64,000 bases of DNA from CAZSAT01 sp964604675 (GTDB lineage Bacteria > Myxococcota_A > UBA796 > CAJQPC01), in NCBI GenBank assembly GCA_964604675.1, contig CAZSAT010000005.1, positions 55,460 through 119,459 on the forward strand, written 5' to 3'. Positions 62,407 to 64,000 of this stretch are shown here, one piece after another. Made by a program: the position numbers and the translations under genes. The stretch's first letter is position 1; every line of letters starts with the position of its first letter. The notes beneath the pieces are model-generated. The model did no database searches, had not been told where the DNA came from, and worked only from the letters and a program-made list of their open reading frames with translations.

Positions 62407-63987
62407 TCACCTCAGCCCCATGATGTCGTGCCTGCAGTTGTAGTGGATCGTCCGGGACTCGTCGAGCAACACATCGCCGCTACTGCTGGTCTCCGACATG
62501 TGTTCGGAGGCCACGAGCGTGTACCGACCGGGTGCTAGTTTGACGATGTCCGCGTGACGGAGGACTGTCCTGTCCCCGGCCTCGCTCACGACCGCGACCC
62601 GCGGGCTCTGGTCATCGCATGCCACGGTCTTCAATCGGATGTAGATGGAGTGCGCTACGGGCGAAGCTCCCCCGGACCCGTCCTGGTCACCAGTCGGATC
62701 CGACGTGGGATCGGGCCCTTGGACCTGCCGAGTGTTGCTGTCTCTCGTTCTGACTTGTTCGGCCGCCTCGCGCTTGGCCTGCACACGAGCAGCCTCCATC
62801 TCACGCGAGAAGTCGTCAAGTTCGCGGGGCAGTAGGTTGTCGTCCACAAGCTCCGCGTCCTCCTCCACCGACGGTTCCATGGGCACCGGGCGCATCGCGG
62901 TCGCTGGTACCGTCTCTATGCGTGTCTCGACAGGCGTCGCGGCCCACCACGCCGCCGCGCCCAGCGCCAGCGCGAGCGTCCCGACACCCATCGCGACCGC
63001 CGGCACTCCGCGCCGTCGCGGAGGCCAGAGGTCCTCGACCGGCTCGGCACTGGCTTGGACCGGTGGGTCGCTCGGTAACGGGCGTGCCGGCGCTTCCGCT
63101 GGTGGTGACGAAGGCGTCAGCGTTCGATGGAAGCGGGCCGGCGACGGAGCATCACGCTGGGTGAGGAGGCGCTTCAACGCGCCAGCATCACGGGGCCGGG
63201 CAGCGGGATCCATCGACAGGGCGCCGTCGAGGGCGAGCCGGAGCGCACGGGAGACGTTGGCCGTGGCGGGGTACGACGGGAGCCGTACCTCACCGAAGTA
63301 GAACCGGGCGGCCGAGGCAGCGCTCCTCGGGTCGATGGGCAGCGCGCCGGTGAGCAAGCGGTGCATGATCATCGCAAGAGCAAACACGTCGGCGGGGGGG
63401 CCGATGTCGGTGCGGCCCTCGAACTGCTCCGGCGCCATGTACGGCACCGTGCCCATCTGGCTCCCCGTCCGCGTCAGGCCCTGGCTGTCCGAGCGGATCT
63501 TGGCGAGGCCGAAGTCCGTGATCACCGGTCGCCCGAAGCCACCGTCACTCCGGTCCAGCAGGACATTGGCCGGCTTGAGGTCGCGGTGTACGACCCCTCG
63601 CGCGTGGGCCTGCGCCATGGCGTCGAGCAGTGGGCTGACGAGGGCCAGGGTGGCCGAGCAGGTCCACGGTCCAGGCCGCTCGCTGATCAAGGCCTGCTCC
63701 AGGCTGGGCCCGTGCACGAGATCCATGGCGATGGCCAGGTGCCCCCCGCCCTGCACCAGCTGATGCACCCGCACGATGCCGGGGTGGCTGAGCTGGGACT
63801 GCACCCACGCTTCCTGCGCGAAGCGCGCCCGCAGCTTCGGGTCGAGCGCCAGGCTGGCGATCAGGACCTTGAGTGCGACGCGCTGGCCACTCCTCAGGTC
63901 GCGGCCGCGGTACACCACACCCATGCCGCCCGCAGCGATCGGATCGTCGATGACGTAGTGATCGAGTCGGGTTCCACGGGCGAGCAT
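62407..63987 (-). CDS. PknB-type serine/threonine protein kinase, membrane-anchored
   Basis: The 526-residue kinase has a catalytic domain at about 10-275: glycine loop AAGGMGVVY, Lys40 (VALKVL), HRDLKPANVLL (Asp136), TDFGLA and APEQ. A Pro-rich linker (280-335), a transmembrane segment near 336-356 and an extracytoplasmic tail with charged helices (380-445) and a C-terminal beta-rich domain ending CRHDIMGLR follow. It phosphorylates protein targets in the cytoplasm in response to a periplasmic signal; the ligand is unknown. All catalytic residues are intact. The ATG is 12 nt after TAGGAC at the window edge. Confidence 0.93.
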   Translation of the reverse strand: MLARGTRLDHYVIDDPIAAGGMGVVYRGRDLRSGQRVALKVLIASLALDPKLRARFAQEAWVQSQLSHPGIVRVHQLVQGGGHLAIAMDLVHGPSLEQALISERPGPWTCSATLALVSPLLDAMAQAHARGVVHRDLKPANVLLDRSDGGFGRPVITDFGLAKIRSDSQGLTRTGSQMGTVPYMAPEQFEGRTDIGPPADVFALAMIMHRLLTGALPIDPRSAASAARFYFGEVRLPSYPATANVSRALRLALDGALSMDPAARPRDAGALKRLLTQRDAPSPARFHRTLTPSSPPAEAPARPLPSDPPVQASAEPVEDLWPPRRRGVPAVAMGVGTLALALGAAAWWAATPVETRIETVPATAMRPVPMEPSVEEDAELVDDNLLPRELDDFSREMEAARVQAKREAAEQVRTRDSNTRQVQGPDPTSDPTGDQDGSGGASPVAHSIYIRLKTVACDDQSPRVAVVSEAGDRTVLRHADIVKLAPGRYTLVASEHMSETSSSGDVLLDESRTIHYNCRHDIMGLR

Positions 63988-63993
63988 CGGCGG

Positions 63994-63999
63994 GTCCTA
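63994..63999 (-). promoter_or_regulatory. Leaderless-type -10 box TAGGAC
   Basis: TAGGAC begins 12 nt before the ATG at 63987, with six nt between; the TAG is an in-frame stop. The promoter runs off the right edge of the window. Confidence 0.55.
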
Positions 64000-64000
64000 G

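Overview
The window is about 70% GC by eye and is densely coded on both strands. It looks like an uncultured Myxococcota (former Deltaproteobacteria) genome or metagenome bin. The pointers are: two proteins ending in AgmX/PglI-like domains, MopE-type Asp-rich repeat proteins, FG-GAP, CotH and lamin-tail lipoproteins, a PknB-type Ser/Thr kinase, and many lipoproteins whose mature N-terminus is a low-complexity Asp-Thr linker. The 100 Ns at 50003-50102 are a scaffold gap inside a repeat. This assignment is inference from gene content; no rRNA or marker tree is available here.

Layout. 1-9687: an exonuclease III fragment, a small membrane protein, then a tightly overlapping minus-strand operon (ZIP-like metal transporter, Fur-family regulator, DapC, DapD, DapE, membrane glycosyltransferase, rhomboid protease), another membrane protein and an RRM protein. 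9854-19214: an O-methyltransferase; an FG-GAP lipoprotein; a true sulfatase convergent with an arylsulfotransferase-like lipoprotein; a TetR/methyltransferase/thioesterase operon; a metallo-beta-lactamase-fold lipoprotein and its partner. 19498-36173: a 1563-residue CotH/lamin-tail lipoprotein, then a stretch bounded by two inverted copies of a ~208-bp repeat. Each copy abuts the stop codon of a sulfatase-superfamily gene. Between them lie MltG, an SLC12-like transporter, an LRR protein, an S46 peptidase, a PEGA protein and a 7Fe ferredoxin. 36329-50400: two secreted unknowns, two B12-type radical SAM enzymes, a DapF homologue lacking both catalytic cysteines, MsrB with NAD kinase, an MMPL-type exporter, RlmD and a TPR/LysM protein. 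The repeat array and gap follow. 50402-64000: a lipoprotein with an AgmX-like protein, a GH36-like glycosidase, a glycosyltransferase/sulfatase-like pair, MopE-like proteins and a Ser/Thr kinase.

The strongest general signal is promoter architecture. At 17 genes a TAnnnn box, usually TAG followed by three variable bases, lies 11 or 12 nt upstream of the chosen start codon, leaving only 5-6 nt between box and codon. That is the geometry of leaderless transcription. Because -12 is in frame, TAG also acts as an in-frame stop, which fixes those starts and shows that several lipoproteins have signal peptides of only 7-8 residues before the Cys. Other points of interest are the DapF homologue with Ser at both catalytic positions, the three sulfatase-like proteins with Thr in place of the formylglycine Cys, the inverted repeat pair, the 186-bp repeat unit around the gap, and a perfect 21-bp palindrome at the start of the metal-transporter/Fur operon. 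No tRNA, rRNA, CRISPR array, insertion sequence or phage gene was recognised.
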